From Homoserinibacter gongjuensis (GTDB lineage: Bacteria; Actinomycetota; Actinomycetes; Actinomycetales; Microbacteriaceae): 64,000 bases of DNA. The stretch covers positions 1,674,001-1,738,000 of the forward strand of contig NZ_BSVA01000001.1 of assembly GCF_030161875.1 (NCBI RefSeq), given 5' to 3'. The notes under the pieces are model-generated. The model saw only the letters and a program-made list of their open reading frames with translations. It was not told the DNA's origin and did not search any database. Made by a program: the position numbers and the translations under genes. Positions 10,033 through 20,246 of the stretch are shown here, one piece after another (positions within the stretch are counted from its first letter, which is position 1; the number at the start of each line of letters is the position of its first letter).

Positions 10033-10608
10033 ATGGCCAGCTTCCCCCGCGACCGCTTCGACGACATCCCCCACGACGTCGACCGGGTGGGCGCACACCG
10101 TGCGCCGCGCAAGCCCGGGAGGGGATGGATCGCGTTCGCCTGGGCCGTCGTCGCGACGGCCGTGCTCGTGGTGGTGGGGCTGTTCGGGCTCTCGCTCGTG
10201 AACCCCGACTTCGAGCTGCCGTTCGCGCCGGGCCAGACCGAATCGCCGACGCCGAGCGAGACGGTCGTCGAGACCGCCGCGCCCATCACCGATCCGACGA
10301 CGGTCGACCCGGAACGCCTGGCGACGCTCTCGATCGCGGTGCTGAACGGAACCCCGACGACCGGACTCGCGAATACGGCCGGCGACCAGATCGCGGCGGC
10401 CGGCTGGCCCGACCCGAGCCGCGCGGCCGCCTCGGCCACCAACGAAGAGGTCACCTACGTCTACTACTCGGATCCCGCCGACGAGGGGATCGCGCGCGGC
10501 CTCCTGCAGCTCATGGGCGCCGGAGACGTGCGTCTCTCGGATGCCTTCCCGGCAGCGAGCATCACGATCGTGCTCGGGAGCGACTACGCACCGCCGCCCG
10601 CGGGCTGA
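10033..10608 (+). CDS. LytR C-terminal-domain membrane protein
   Basis: A 191-residue protein with a short cytoplasmic N-terminus, one membrane helix (about residues 32-54), a Thr/Pro-rich linker and a LytR_C domain beginning near LSIAVLNGTPTTGLAN. This domain accompanies LytR-CpsA-Psr enzymes that attach glycopolymers to peptidoglycan, but the catalytic LCP domain is absent, so an accessory role at the cell wall is likely (inference). It starts immediately after DUF3263 and should be translated with it. Confidence 0.85.
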   Translation: MASFPRDRFDDIPHDVDRVGAHRAPRKPGRGWIAFAWAVVATAVLVVVGLFGLSLVNPDFELPFAPGQTESPTPSETVVETAAPITDPTTVDPERLATLSIAVLNGTPTTGLANTAGDQIAAAGWPDPSRAAASATNEEVTYVYYSDPADEGIARGLLQLMGAGDVRLSDAFPAASITIVLGSDYAPPPAG

Positions 10609-10698
10609 TCGACCCCGGAGCTGCGCACGGCAGAGACGGCCGATGACGCGCCGCCGCCGCTGCCCCGCCGCCGGGGTGGCCCGGCCTAGCATGACCCC

Positions 10699-11739
10699 AT
10701 GCGACTGAGCGTGCGTCGATTCCTCGCGGTCGCAACCCTCGGGGCCCTCGCGCTCGTGGCGAGCGGATGCGCTCCGGCCGAGCCGATGCCGACGCCCACG
10801 CCGACCCCGAGTTACACCTCCAGCTACGAGACGCCCGCCCCCGTCGTCTACGCGCCGCTCACCGGAGTCCCGACCGAGGACCCCGCGAGCCTCGCGCACT
10901 CCTCGCTCGCCGCGAAGATCGACAACCACTGGGACGCGCGACCGCAGGTGGGCCTCGAGCACACCGACCTGGTCTTCGAGGAGCTCGTGGAGGGCGGCCT
11001 CACCCGCTACGTCGCGATCTGGCACTCGAACGTGCCGGCCGAGATCGGCCCGGTGCGCTCGATTCGTCCCATGGACCCCGACATCATCTCGCCCTTCGGC
11101 GGCATCGTGGCCTACTCCGGTGGGCAGTACCGCTTCGTCGAGCTCATGCGGTCGACCAACGTGTACAACGCGATCCACGGGCAGCGTGACACCGCGGATG
11201 TCATGTACCGCACCAAGACCAAGGCGGCACCGCACAACGTGCTCGTCAAGGCGCCCGAGCTGATCGCCATGCATCCCGACATCGCGGCGCCCGCGCAGCA
11301 ATACGCCTACGCCGCGGATGTCGCCGGGTCGACGGGTGCGCGCGAGGGCACACCCGTCGCGGGCGTCGATCTGGTGTTCGGCAGCTCGGCACATCCGTCG
11401 TGGCGCTGGGACGCCGCATCGTCGCGGTGGCTGCGCTTCCAGGATGCGGCGGTCGATCTCGACTCGGCGGGTGGCCAGCTCTCGGCCGCCAACGTCGTGG
11501 TCGTGCGGGTCGGTGTCTCCAACGACGGCGGCGTGCCGAAGACCGAGCTCGTGGGCGGGGGAGAGGCCTGGGTGCTCTCGGGCGGCGGGATGGTGCACGC
11601 GACGTGGTCGAAGGCCGATCGACTCGCCCCGATCCGGCTCGTGGACGACACCGGAGCGGTGATCCGCCTCGCGCCCGGCAACAGCTGGTTCGAGCTCGTG
11701 CCGAACTCGGGCTCCGTCACGCAGCTGCCCGCCGCCTGA
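10699..11739 (+). CDS. DUF3048 (YerB-like) lipoprotein
   Basis: A 346-residue exported lipoprotein. The signal peptide has the lipobox VASGC (Cys near residue 24), then a Pro/Thr linker and the two DUF3048 lobes: PLTGVP...AAKIDNHWDARPQ, EIGPVRSIRP and, in the second lobe, the segment with GNSWFELVP. Function of the family is unknown; it is extracytoplasmic. The -10-like TAGCAT at 10687-10692 ends six bases before the ATG, so a leaderless mRNA is expected. Confidence 0.88.
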   Translation: MRLSVRRFLAVATLGALALVASGCAPAEPMPTPTPTPSYTSSYETPAPVVYAPLTGVPTEDPASLAHSSLAAKIDNHWDARPQVGLEHTDLVFEELVEGGLTRYVAIWHSNVPAEIGPVRSIRPMDPDIISPFGGIVAYSGGQYRFVELMRSTNVYNAIHGQRDTADVMYRTKTKAAPHNVLVKAPELIAMHPDIAAPAQQYAYAADVAGSTGAREGTPVAGVDLVFGSSAHPSWRWDAASSRWLRFQDAAVDLDSAGGQLSAANVVVVRVGVSNDGGVPKTELVGGGEAWVLSGGGMVHATWSKADRLAPIRLVDDTGAVIRLAPGNSWFELVPNSGSVTQLPAA

Positions 11740-11753
11740 GGCTGCCCGTCGGC

Positions 11754-11814
11754 TTGCACTCCCCGAGGTCGAGTGCCAGACTGATCTCTGGCACTCCTCA
11801 TCTGCGAGTGCCAG
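11754..11814 (+). promoter_or_regulatory. Two tandem CIRCE (HrcA) operators upstream of groEL
   Basis: Operator 1 is TTGCACTC (11754-11761) - 9 bases - GAGTGCCA (11771-11778). Operator 2 is a perfect CTGGCACTC (11788-11796) - 9 bases - GAGTGCCAG (11806-11814). Both match the CIRCE plan (nine-base arms, nine-base spacer) bound by the HrcA heat-shock repressor. TTGCAC in operator 1 can double as a -35 box, with CAGACT at 11777-11782 as a weak -10. Confidence 0.93.
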
Positions 11815-11850
11815 TTCACTGTGGATCACGTCCGGGAGGGACGACACTAA

Positions 11851-13476
<1,626 letters not shown>

Positions 13477-13520
13477 CCTGAAGGGTGAAGGTTTCGGAGA
13501 AACGTTCACCCGAAAGGTCA

Positions 13521-13562
13521 AGGTTGAGGAGCGCCGCGCGAAGCGCGACGCGTCTCGAAACC
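13521..13562 (+). repeat. Palindromic TTGAGGAGCG...TCTCGAAACC repeat, copy 1
   Basis: Reads ggttgaggagcgccgcgcg, then a GAAGCGCG loop and CGTCTCGAAACC. The inner GCGCCGCGCG / CGCGACGCG part is self-complementary. It lies 45 bases after the groEL stop. Related copies are at 13631, 40658, 60602, 63497, 63562 and 63619. Confidence 0.8.
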
Positions 13563-13576
13563 CACGCCGATACGAC

Positions 13577-13611
13577 AAAGCGGGCGGCTCCCACAAGGAG
13601 TCGCCCGCTTT
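13577..13611 (+). terminator. Rho-independent terminator of groEL
   Basis: Stem AAAGCGGGCGGCTCC (13577-13591) / GGAGTCGCCCGCTTT (13597-13611) with one G-T pair and a five-base loop CACAA. The A-rich and T-rich arms make it usable on both strands. Confidence 0.85.
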
Positions 13612-13630
13612 CGCGTTGCCGGGGTGACGG

Positions 13631-13680
13631 CGGTTTCGAGACGCGTATCGCCTGAGGCGATGCGCTCCTCAACCACCTGA
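13631..13680 (-). repeat. Palindromic TTGAGGAGCG...TCTCGAAACC repeat, copy 2
   Basis: Opposite orientation to copy 1: CGGTTTCGAGACGCG, then GTATCGCCTGAGGCGATGCG as the central hairpin, then CTCCTCAACCACC. It ends six bases before the stop codon of the WXG100 gene. Together with copy 1 it brackets the groEL terminator. Confidence 0.8.
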
Positions 13681-13685
13681 CAGGG

Positions 13686-13979
13686 TCACCGGCTGGAAAA
13701 CAACCGCTGGTTCTGCTGCTCGATCTCGGCGTACTGCTGGCCGGCCTGCGCGAGCGCGGTGCCGATGGTGGCGAGGTTGTCTTCCACCCGCTGCTGCGTG
13801 GCGCGCCATTCGGCGACGAGGCCACGGAAGGCGCTGGCGGCACCGCCCGTCCACGAGCTCTGCAGCTGCTCGAGCTGGGCGTGGAGGGCGCTGACCTCAC
13901 CCTGGATGCGCCCGACGGTCTGCCGGGCGGCCGCCGCGTGTGCGAGGACGGCTTCGCTGTCTACCTGGAATGTGCTCAT
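13686..13979 (-). CDS. WXG100-family (ESAT-6-like) protein
   Basis: A 97-residue helical-hairpin protein of the kind exported by type VII (ESX) secretion. The turn motif is W-T-G in SSWTGGAASAF near residue 43, flanked by two amphipathic helices, the second ending with a Gln-rich stretch. No EccC, EccD or mycosin gene lies nearby, so it is an orphan substrate or a non-secreted relative. It starts ten bases downstream of the histidine-kinase gene on the same strand and may be read with it. Confidence 0.88.
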   Translation of the reverse strand: MSTFQVDSEAVLAHAAAARQTVGRIQGEVSALHAQLEQLQSSWTGGAASAFRGLVAEWRATQQRVEDNLATIGTALAQAGQQYAEIEQQNQRLFSSR

Positions 13980-13988
13980 GCCGCCACG

Positions 13989-15703
13989 CTAGGAGCGCGG
14001 CGTGGTCCGCGTGGCGGGCGCATCGGCATCCGGGGACGACTCGAGCGTTTCGGCGGTGTGCAGGAGCGGAATGCTCACCCGAAACGTGGCGCCGCCGCCT
14101 GGGGTCTCCAGCACCTCGACGTGGCCGTCGTGCTTGGCCACGATGCCCGCGACGATCGCGAGGCCGAGACCCGATCCGCCCGTCTCGCGCGTGCGCGAGG
14201 TGTCGGCCCGCCAGAAGCGCTGGAAGATCTTCTCCCGCAGTTGCGGGGGATGCCCTCGCCGTGGTCGACGATCGAGATCACCCCGTAGCTCCCCGAGCGG
14301 TCGACACCGACCTCGAGTTCGATGGGGCTGTCATCCGGTGTGAACCGCATGGCGTTGCCGATGAGGTTCGTCATCACCTGCCGCAGCTTGTCTTCGTCGC
14401 CGCGCACGATGGGCCCGACCTTGGGCAGCGGGGTCGCGCTCGAGATCGTGGTGGCGGCCGTCGTCTCGATCGTCGCGGGGCGGCGGCGGCGCAGTCGGGC
14501 GAGCGCCGAGCCCGCGAAGGCGATGGGCCCGGTCGCGGTCGTCGACGGGGGCGTGGTCGGGCGGCCTGCGGCGACCGGCGCCACCGGTTCGGGCTCCGCC
14601 TCGCCCGCCTCAGGCGCCTGCTCGGGCTCGATGAGTTCGGGCACCACGACCGTGATCCGGCGGTTCGGTGCCGACGCGGAGGCGTCGAGGGCGGCATCCT
14701 GCGCGATCGGCAGCAGGTCGACGGGCTCGTGCACGACCGTGCGGGGCTCGTCGAGGCGCGCGAGCTCGAGCAGGTCCTCGACGAGGCCGCCCATCCGGAT
14801 GGCCTCGCGCTCGATGCGGTCCATCGCCTGGGCCACGTCATCCGGCTTCTGCAGGGCACCCATCCGGTACAGCTCGGCGTAGCCGCGCAGCGACACGAGC
14901 GGCGTCCGTAGCTCGTGGCTCGCATCCCCCACGAAGCGGCGCATCTGCTCGACGGCGCGTTGACGGTCGGCGAGGGCGAGGTCGATGCGCGCGAGCATGG
15001 CGTTGAGCGAGCGGTTGAGACGGCCGACCTCGGTGTTCGGGGTCGCCCCGCCGAGGCGCTGGTTGTAGTCGCCGGCGGCGAAGCGGGCAGCTGTGCGCTC
15101 CACGTCGCGCAACGGCGTGAAGGTGCTCGTGACGAGCAGCTGGGTCACGGCGGCGCCGAGCAGCACGACGGCGATCGCGAACAGGAAGAAGATGAGGCCG
15201 TAGCGGGTGATGGTCGCGTCGATGTCGGTGATGTCCATGCCCGCCACGAGCGTCACGAAGCTGCCGTCGGTGCGGGGCGACAGGCTCGTCATGACGTGCC
15301 ACTGCACCTTGCCGGTCTCGTCGACGACCTCCGTGATGCGGCCATCGTGCAGGTACGTCCACGACAGCGTCATGTTCGAGAGGTCGGGCTGCGGATAGCT
15401 CCGCGGCACGTTCGTGCACAGCTCGTCGCCGCTCGAATCGACCAGCGCGACCAGGTAGCCGTTGGGCTGGTAGCGCACCGTGCATTCGGCGAGCTGCGCG
15501 CCATCCATGCCCTGCACCTGCTGGAACCACGCCGTGACGGTCGCGTCGCGCTGCTCGAGCAGGTAGGTGCGCAGCACGGTCATGGTGCCCATGCCGGCCA
15601 CCGCGAGCCCGAAGGTGAGCAGCAGCACCGTGACGCCCGTGATCTTGGTGCGCAGCGAGATGCCGTTCCACCACCGGTCGAACGACGCGTGCAGCTTCGC
15701 CAT
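13989..15703 (-). CDS. HAMP sensor histidine kinase (one frame break)
   Basis: Membrane sensor kinase, 571 residues once repaired. Membrane helices lie near residues 20-43 and 168-190 with a periplasmic sensor domain between, then HAMP and HisKA with the phospho-acceptor in DASHELRTPL (His about 263). An unusual Pro/Ala/Glu-rich insertion of about 90 residues follows, then the HATPase domain with N-box NLIGNAMRF and G1 box DHGEGIP. Translation breaks there: the run CCCCC at 14245-14249 (GGGGG on the plus strand) needs one more C, after which the expected F-box RFWRADTSR and GSGLGLAIV continue to the TAG at 13989-13991. Probably an assembly error. It follows the response regulator by 37 bases and forms a two-component operon with it. 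Confidence 0.88.
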
Positions 15704-15740
15704 CAGCTGCTCCGCATCCGCTGCCCCCGCTGCAGGGGCG

Positions 15741-16433
15741 TCACGCCTTCGCGGTCTTGAGCATGTAGCCGAAGCCGCGCTTGGTCTGGATCATCGGCTC
15801 GGCCGAGTGCTGGTCGATCTTGCGGCGCAGGTAGGAGATGTAGCTCTCGACGATGCCCGCGTCGCCGTTGAAGTCGTACTCCCACACGTGGTCGAGGATC
15901 TGCGCCTTCGACAGCACCCGGTTGGGGTTGAGCATGAGGTAGCGCAGCAGCTTGAACTCGGTGGGGGAGAGCTCGACGGGCACGTCGCCCACGGTCACCT
16001 CGTGGGTGTCCTGATCCATCGTGAGCTCGCCGGCGCGGATGATGGCGTCTTCTTCGTCTTGCATCGTGCGGCGCAGGATCGCCTTGATGCGCGCGACGAT
16101 CTCGTCGAGCGAGAAGGGCTTGGTGACGTAGTCGTCGCCGCCGACGGTGAGACCGGTGATCTTGTCTTCCGTATCGTCTTTCGCGGTGAGGAACAGGATG
16201 GGCGCCGTGTAGCCGGATGCGCGCAGGCGCTTGGTGACGCCGAAGCCGTTCATATCGGGCAGCATGACGTCGAGGATGATGAGGTCGGGCTCCTCGTCGA
16301 GCACGGCCGAGATGGCCTGCGCGCCGTTACCGACCGCGCGCACGGCGAAACCGGCGAATCGCAGGCTCGTGGTGAGCAGGTCGCGGATGTTGGGCTCGTC
16401 ATCGACGATGAGGATCTTGGGTCCGTCGCTCAT
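15741..16433 (-). CDS. OmpR-family response regulator
   Basis: A 230-residue two-component transcription factor. The receiver domain has the acidic pair in VDDEP, the phospho-acceptor Asp in IILDVMLPD (about residue 55), the Thr in LFLTAKD and the Lys in VTKPFSLDE. The C-terminal winged helix shows LSPTEFKLLRYLM, LDHVWEYDF and the recognition segment VESYISYLRRKID. Partner is the histidine kinase immediately downstream. Sequence resembles the TcrA/MprA-like actinobacterial group, but the regulon cannot be told from the window. Confidence 0.95.
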   Translation of the reverse strand: MSDGPKILIVDDEPNIRDLLTTSLRFAGFAVRAVGNGAQAISAVLDEEPDLIILDVMLPDMNGFGVTKRLRASGYTAPILFLTAKDDTEDKITGLTVGGDDYVTKPFSLDEIVARIKAILRRTMQDEEDAIIRAGELTMDQDTHEVTVGDVPVELSPTEFKLLRYLMLNPNRVLSKAQILDHVWEYDFNGDAGIVESYISYLRRKIDQHSAEPMIQTKRGFGYMLKTAKA

Positions 16434-16474
16434 TCAGCCATTATCTGCATGTTCGCTGTATGCGCGCTGGATCG

Positions 16475-17151
16475 TTATCGGATCGCATCCTGCGTGCGGG
16501 TGATCCGCACGCAGCATCCGTCGTCGAGCGGGGTGACGGCCTCGACCATCTCGGGGTCGGCGCCGGCGCCTTCGGCGATGCCGCGCAGCAGAGCCGCGTT
16601 CGCGTGGCAGACGAGCTCGGTGTGCGCGGAGGCGAGCCGATGGAACGGGCAGTTGGCGAGCGCGATGCCCCCGGCCTCGTCGGCGCGCGGCTGGTACCCG
16701 CCCTCCTCGAGGGCGGCATCGAGCGACCCCGCTTGCGCCCCCAGTCGACGCCCGGTCGCCGTCGCGACGCTCGCGAGCGCCTCGCGCACCGGCAACTGGG
16801 ACCGGTCGGCCTCGTCGATCGCCGAGGCGAGCAGTTCGCTCGCGAGCTCGTACTGGCGCGGGGGATCGATACCTGCACATCTCCCGGTGCGCGGCGGTAC
16901 AGCTTGGCCGGCCGGCCGGACCCCGGTCCGGTGCGTCCGCTCAGCCGTCGGTACTCGGTCACGAGCAGCCCCTGCTCGACGAGCCGGTCGAGGTGGAACG
17001 CCACGGTGCTGCGCGAGATCCCGAGGTGCTCAGCCGCGTCGTCGCGCCCGACGGGTTCGCTCTGTCGGCTCACGAAGTCGTAGAGGGCCGCCCGCTGGGG
17101 GTCGTCGACGGCGGCGACCGCGGCGATCTGCTCACGACGGGAAGAGCCCAT
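16475..17151 (-). CDS. SufR-like HTH regulator with cysteine motif (one frame break)
   Basis: A 225-residue winged-helix regulator after repair. The N-terminus has ALYDFVSRQSEPVGRDDAAE then LGISRSTVAFHLDRLVEQGLL as the HTH. The C-terminal half contains NCPFHRLASAHTELVCHAN (Cys-X13-Cys) and a final GCCVRI. Such cysteines suggest Fe-S or redox sensing as in SufR (inference). The C run on the minus strand at 16860-16864 is one base short: ATC CCC CGC GCC should read ATC CCC CCG CGC CAG. It is divergent from the DoxX/flavoprotein operon and probably controls it. A second protein with the same architecture is encoded at 49529-50098. Confidence 0.78.
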
Positions 17152-17181
17152 GTCGGCATCCTATCTCTAAAAATGCGAATC

Positions 17182-17211
17182 TTGACAAAAGAAATCCGGC
17201 GGTCCTAGAGT
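17182..17211 (+). promoter_or_regulatory. Promoter of the DoxX/flavoprotein operon
   Basis: A consensus -35 TTGACA (17182-17187) and -10 TAGAGT (17206-17211) are separated by 18 bases. The AT-rich flank ATCTCTAAAAATGCGAAT just upstream (17163-17180) lies between this promoter and the divergent regulator gene and is the likely operator region. Confidence 0.75.
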
Positions 17212-17244
17212 CCAGGCATACCGACCCCGGAGAGGACGATCGCC

Positions 17245-17676
17245 ATGACCACCACACACACATCCGAGCACACCCGGACCTGGCTGCGCGATCCGGCATC
17301 ACAGGCGTTCGTGCTGCTGCGCACCGTGTTCACCGTCGCGCCCATCCTGTTCGGCGTCGACAAGTTCCTGAACCTGCTCGTCGACTGGCCGAGCTACCTC
17401 GCGCCCATCGCGACCGACATCCTGCCCTTCGATGCGCAGCAGATCATGTACGCCGTCGGCGTCGTCGAGATCGCCGCGGGCATCGTCGTGGCGCTCGCTC
17501 CGCGCTTCGGAGCCCTGCTCGTCGCTGTCTGGCTCGCGGGCATCATCGTCAACCTGCTGCTGGTTCCGGGCTACTTCGATGTCGCCCTGCGCGACTTCGG
17601 GCTGCTCGTGGGGGCACTCGCGCTGCAGCGGCTCGCGACCGCCCATCACCGCGGCCAGCTCGTCGCACGGAGCTGA
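17245..17676 (+). CDS. DoxX-like four-helix membrane protein
   Basis: A 143-residue integral membrane protein with four predicted helices: VLLRTVFTVAPILFGVDKF, the segment ending VGVVEIAAGIVVAL, LLVAVWLAGIIVNLLL and LRDFGLLVGALAL. It resembles the DoxX/DUF417 group, which includes quinone-linked redox membrane subunits, but the exact family is uncertain. The ATG at 17245 follows CGGAGAGGACG. It has the strong promoter at 17182 and is followed after six bases by a ferredoxin-reductase-type flavoprotein, suggesting a membrane-anchored redox system. Confidence 0.75.
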   Translation: MTTTHTSEHTRTWLRDPASQAFVLLRTVFTVAPILFGVDKFLNLLVDWPSYLAPIATDILPFDAQQIMYAVGVVEIAAGIVVALAPRFGALLVAVWLAGIIVNLLLVPGYFDVALRDFGLLVGALALQRLATAHHRGQLVARS

Positions 17677-17682
17677 CGCGGC

Positions 17683-18919
17683 ATGGGGGCGCATGACGGA
17701 ATCGTCATCGTGGGGGCAGGGCTCGCCGCCGCCTCGGCGGCAGCCGAGCTGCGGGCGCAGGGATACGAGGGCGGCATCCGGATGCTCGGCCGTGAGGCCC
17801 ACCCGCCGTACCTGCGCCCGCCGCTCTCGAAGGGGTACCTGAGCGGGGAGGAGGGGCTCGATGGCGTGTTGCTCCACACGGAGGACTGGTATCGCGACAA
17901 CGCCATCGAGCTCCGCACCGAGACGCAGGTATTCGCCGTCGACGTGCAGGAGCGCGAGGTGACGTTGCGCGGCGGCGAGACGCTGCCCTACGCGACCCTG
18001 CTGCTCGCGACGGGATCGGCGCCTCGCCAGCTTCCGATCGACGGTGCCGAACTGCGCGGAGTGCACTATCTGCGCACGCTGGATGACTCGCGTCGCCTCC
18101 GCGAGCAGCTCGCCCGCGGGGGCGGCGTCTCGTGCTCATCGGCTCCGGCTGGATCGGCATGGAGGTCGGCGCGACGGCGCGCGGCCTCGGCAACGAGGTG
18201 ACGATCCTCGAGCGCGACGCGGTGCCGCTCGCGAACGCGATCGGCGAGACCCTGGGAGGGATGTTCGCGAGGCTGCACCGCCAGAAGGGCGTCACCATCC
18301 GCGCGGGGGCGCTCGTCGACCGCATCGTCGGTGACGCCGGGGGTGTGCGCGCCGTCGAGCTCGTCGGCGGTGAGCAGGTGCCCGCGGATCTCGTGGTCAT
18401 CGGCGTGGGCGCGGTGCCGAACGTCGGACTCGCGGAGTCGGCGGGACTGCTCGCCGACGACGGGGTGCTCGTGGACGAGCGGATGCGCACGAGCGATCCG
18501 CACGTCTTCGCGGCGGGCGACATCGCATCCGCGGTGCACCCGCTCGTGCGCAAGAGGCTGCGCAGCGAGCACTGGGCCAATGCGAAGCGCGGGGGAAGGC
18601 TGCCGCGCGTGGGATGCTCGGCGTCGAGGGCGACTACCGCGACGTGCCGTACTTCTACACCGACCAGTTCGAGCTGGGCATGGAGTACACCGGCTTCGCG
18701 CCGTTCACCGTCGGTGCGGAGATCGTGTATCGCGGTCGCCCCGAGGACGGCAGCTTCATCGCGTTCTGGCTGCGAGACGACCGCGTCGTCGCGGGCATGA
18801 ACGTCAACCTGTGGGATGTCGCTGACGACATCGCCGAGCTCGTGCGCGGCGGCGCCGCGGGGCGTCGGATCGATCGCGCACGGCTCGTCGACGTCGACGT
18901 GCCGCTCGGGGAGGTCTGA
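17683..18919 (+). CDS. NAD(P)/FAD-dependent ferredoxin-reductase-type oxidoreductase 1 (two frame breaks)
   Basis: A 412-residue flavoprotein after repair, of the ferredoxin/rubredoxin/BphA4 reductase group that moves electrons from NAD(P)H to a small iron-sulfur protein. It shows the FAD fold GIVIVGAGLAAASAAAELR, PPYLRPPLSKGYL, ATGSAPR, the NAD(P) fold LIGSGWIGMEVGATARGLG, the second FAD motif VFAAGDIAS, and a C-terminal reductase domain from YFYTDQFELGMEYTGF. Two G runs are one base short: 18118-18122 (the following residues should read RRLVLIGSG) and 18591-18595 (should read RGGKAAARGMLG). No ferredoxin gene is adjacent. Its stop codon is followed 59 bases later by a paralog. Confidence 0.86.
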
Positions 18920-18978
18920 TGGCCGCCGCGGGCAGCCGGGCAGGCCGCGCCCCCGGGCACGGGCCTAGCATCGGGAAC

Positions 18979-20224
18979 ATGGCCGATCACATCCTCATCG
19001 TCGGAGCGGGACTCGCCGGAGCGGGCGCCGCCGTGGAGTTGCGCGAGCGGGGCTTCGACGGCGACATCGAACTCATCGGCGCCGAGGCCCACGCGCCCTA
19101 CATCCGTCCGCCGCTGTCGAAGGGCTATCTCGCGGGCACCGACGAACGCGCGTCGTTCGAGGTGAAGCCCGCGGGCTGGTACGCCGAGCACGGCATCCGC
19201 TTCGTGCCGGACGCGACCGTGACAGCGCTCGACACCGCGGCACGCAGCGTCACGCTCGCGAGCGGCGACACGCTCGGCTACGACAAGCTCCTGCTCGCGA
19301 CGGGCTCGACGCCGCGCCCGCTGCCGGTGCCCGGCGGCGAGCTCGCGGGAGTGCACCTGCTGCGCACCGTCGACCAGGCGGATGCGCTGCATGCGGCGCT
19401 CGCGGATGGGGGCCGGCGCGTCGTGCTGATCGGCTCCGGCTGGATCGGCATGGAGGTGGCCGCGACGGCGCGCACGCTCGGCAACGAGGTGACGGTGCTC
19501 ATGCGCGGCGCGGTGCCGCTGCACTCCCAGCTCGGCCCCGAGCTCGGGGCCGACTTCGCGCGTCTGCACATCGAGAACGGTGTCGTGCTGCGCGCCGACG
19601 TCAGCGCGAGCGAGGTCGTCGGCGTGGGGGCGCGGTGACGGGCGTGCGCCTCGAGGGTGGCGAGCTCGTGCCGGCGGATGTCGTGGTCGCGGCGGTGGGG
19701 GCGTCGCCGGTGACCGAGTTGGCGGCATCCGCGGGCCTCGCGACGGGCGACGGTGTGCACGTGGATGCGCGACTGCGCACCTCGGACGCCGCGGTCTGGG
19801 CCGCGGGCGACATCGCGGCGATCGCGCATCCCGTGTTGGAGGCCGCGGGGTTGCCCGCCCGCATCCGCAGCGAGCACTGGGCCAACGCCGAGAAGACCGG
19901 CCCCGCGGCCGCCCGTTCGATGCTCGGCGACGACACCGCCTACGACGCGATCCCGTACTTCTACACCGACCAGTTCGATCTGGGCATGGAGTACACCGGG
20001 TTCGCGCACCTCACGCGGGATGCCGAGGTCGTCATCCGCGGCGACCGTGCGGCGCGCGAGTTCATCGCGTTCTGGGTCCGCGAGGGCGCGTGCTCGCGGG
20101 CATGAACGTCAACGTCTGGGATGTCGCGGATCAGGTGGAGCGGCTCGTTCGGGCGGGCTTCGCCGGGCATGTGGTCGACCCCGTGCGGCTCGCCGACCCC
20201 GGCGTGGCCCTCGACGAGCTCTGA
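18979..20224 (+). CDS. NAD(P)/FAD-dependent ferredoxin-reductase-type oxidoreductase 2 (two frame breaks)
   Basis: A 415-residue paralog of the preceding gene with the same domain order: ILIVGAGLAGAGAAVELRE, PPLSKGYL, ATGSTPRPLP, IGSGWIGMEVAATARTLG, VWAAGDIAA and YFYTDQFDLGMEYTGF. Breaks are at GGGGG 19626-19630 (one G short; should read VGVGGAVTGVRL) and near 20084-20087 (one base missing; should read REGRVLAGMNVNVWD). The ATG at 18979 is preceded by a -10-like TAGCAT at 18966-18971, so this copy may have its own leaderless transcript. An ATG at 18919 overlapping the previous stop is the alternative start. Confidence 0.85.
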
Positions 20225-20246
20225 TTCCGGGATGCCTGCCCGCGGC

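Noticed and set aside
17683..20224. Flavoprotein genes as decayed pseudogenes or as five separate small genes
   Set aside because: All breaks are single-base and mostly in G runs, and every domain motif is present once in order; two full-length paralogs explain the region better.
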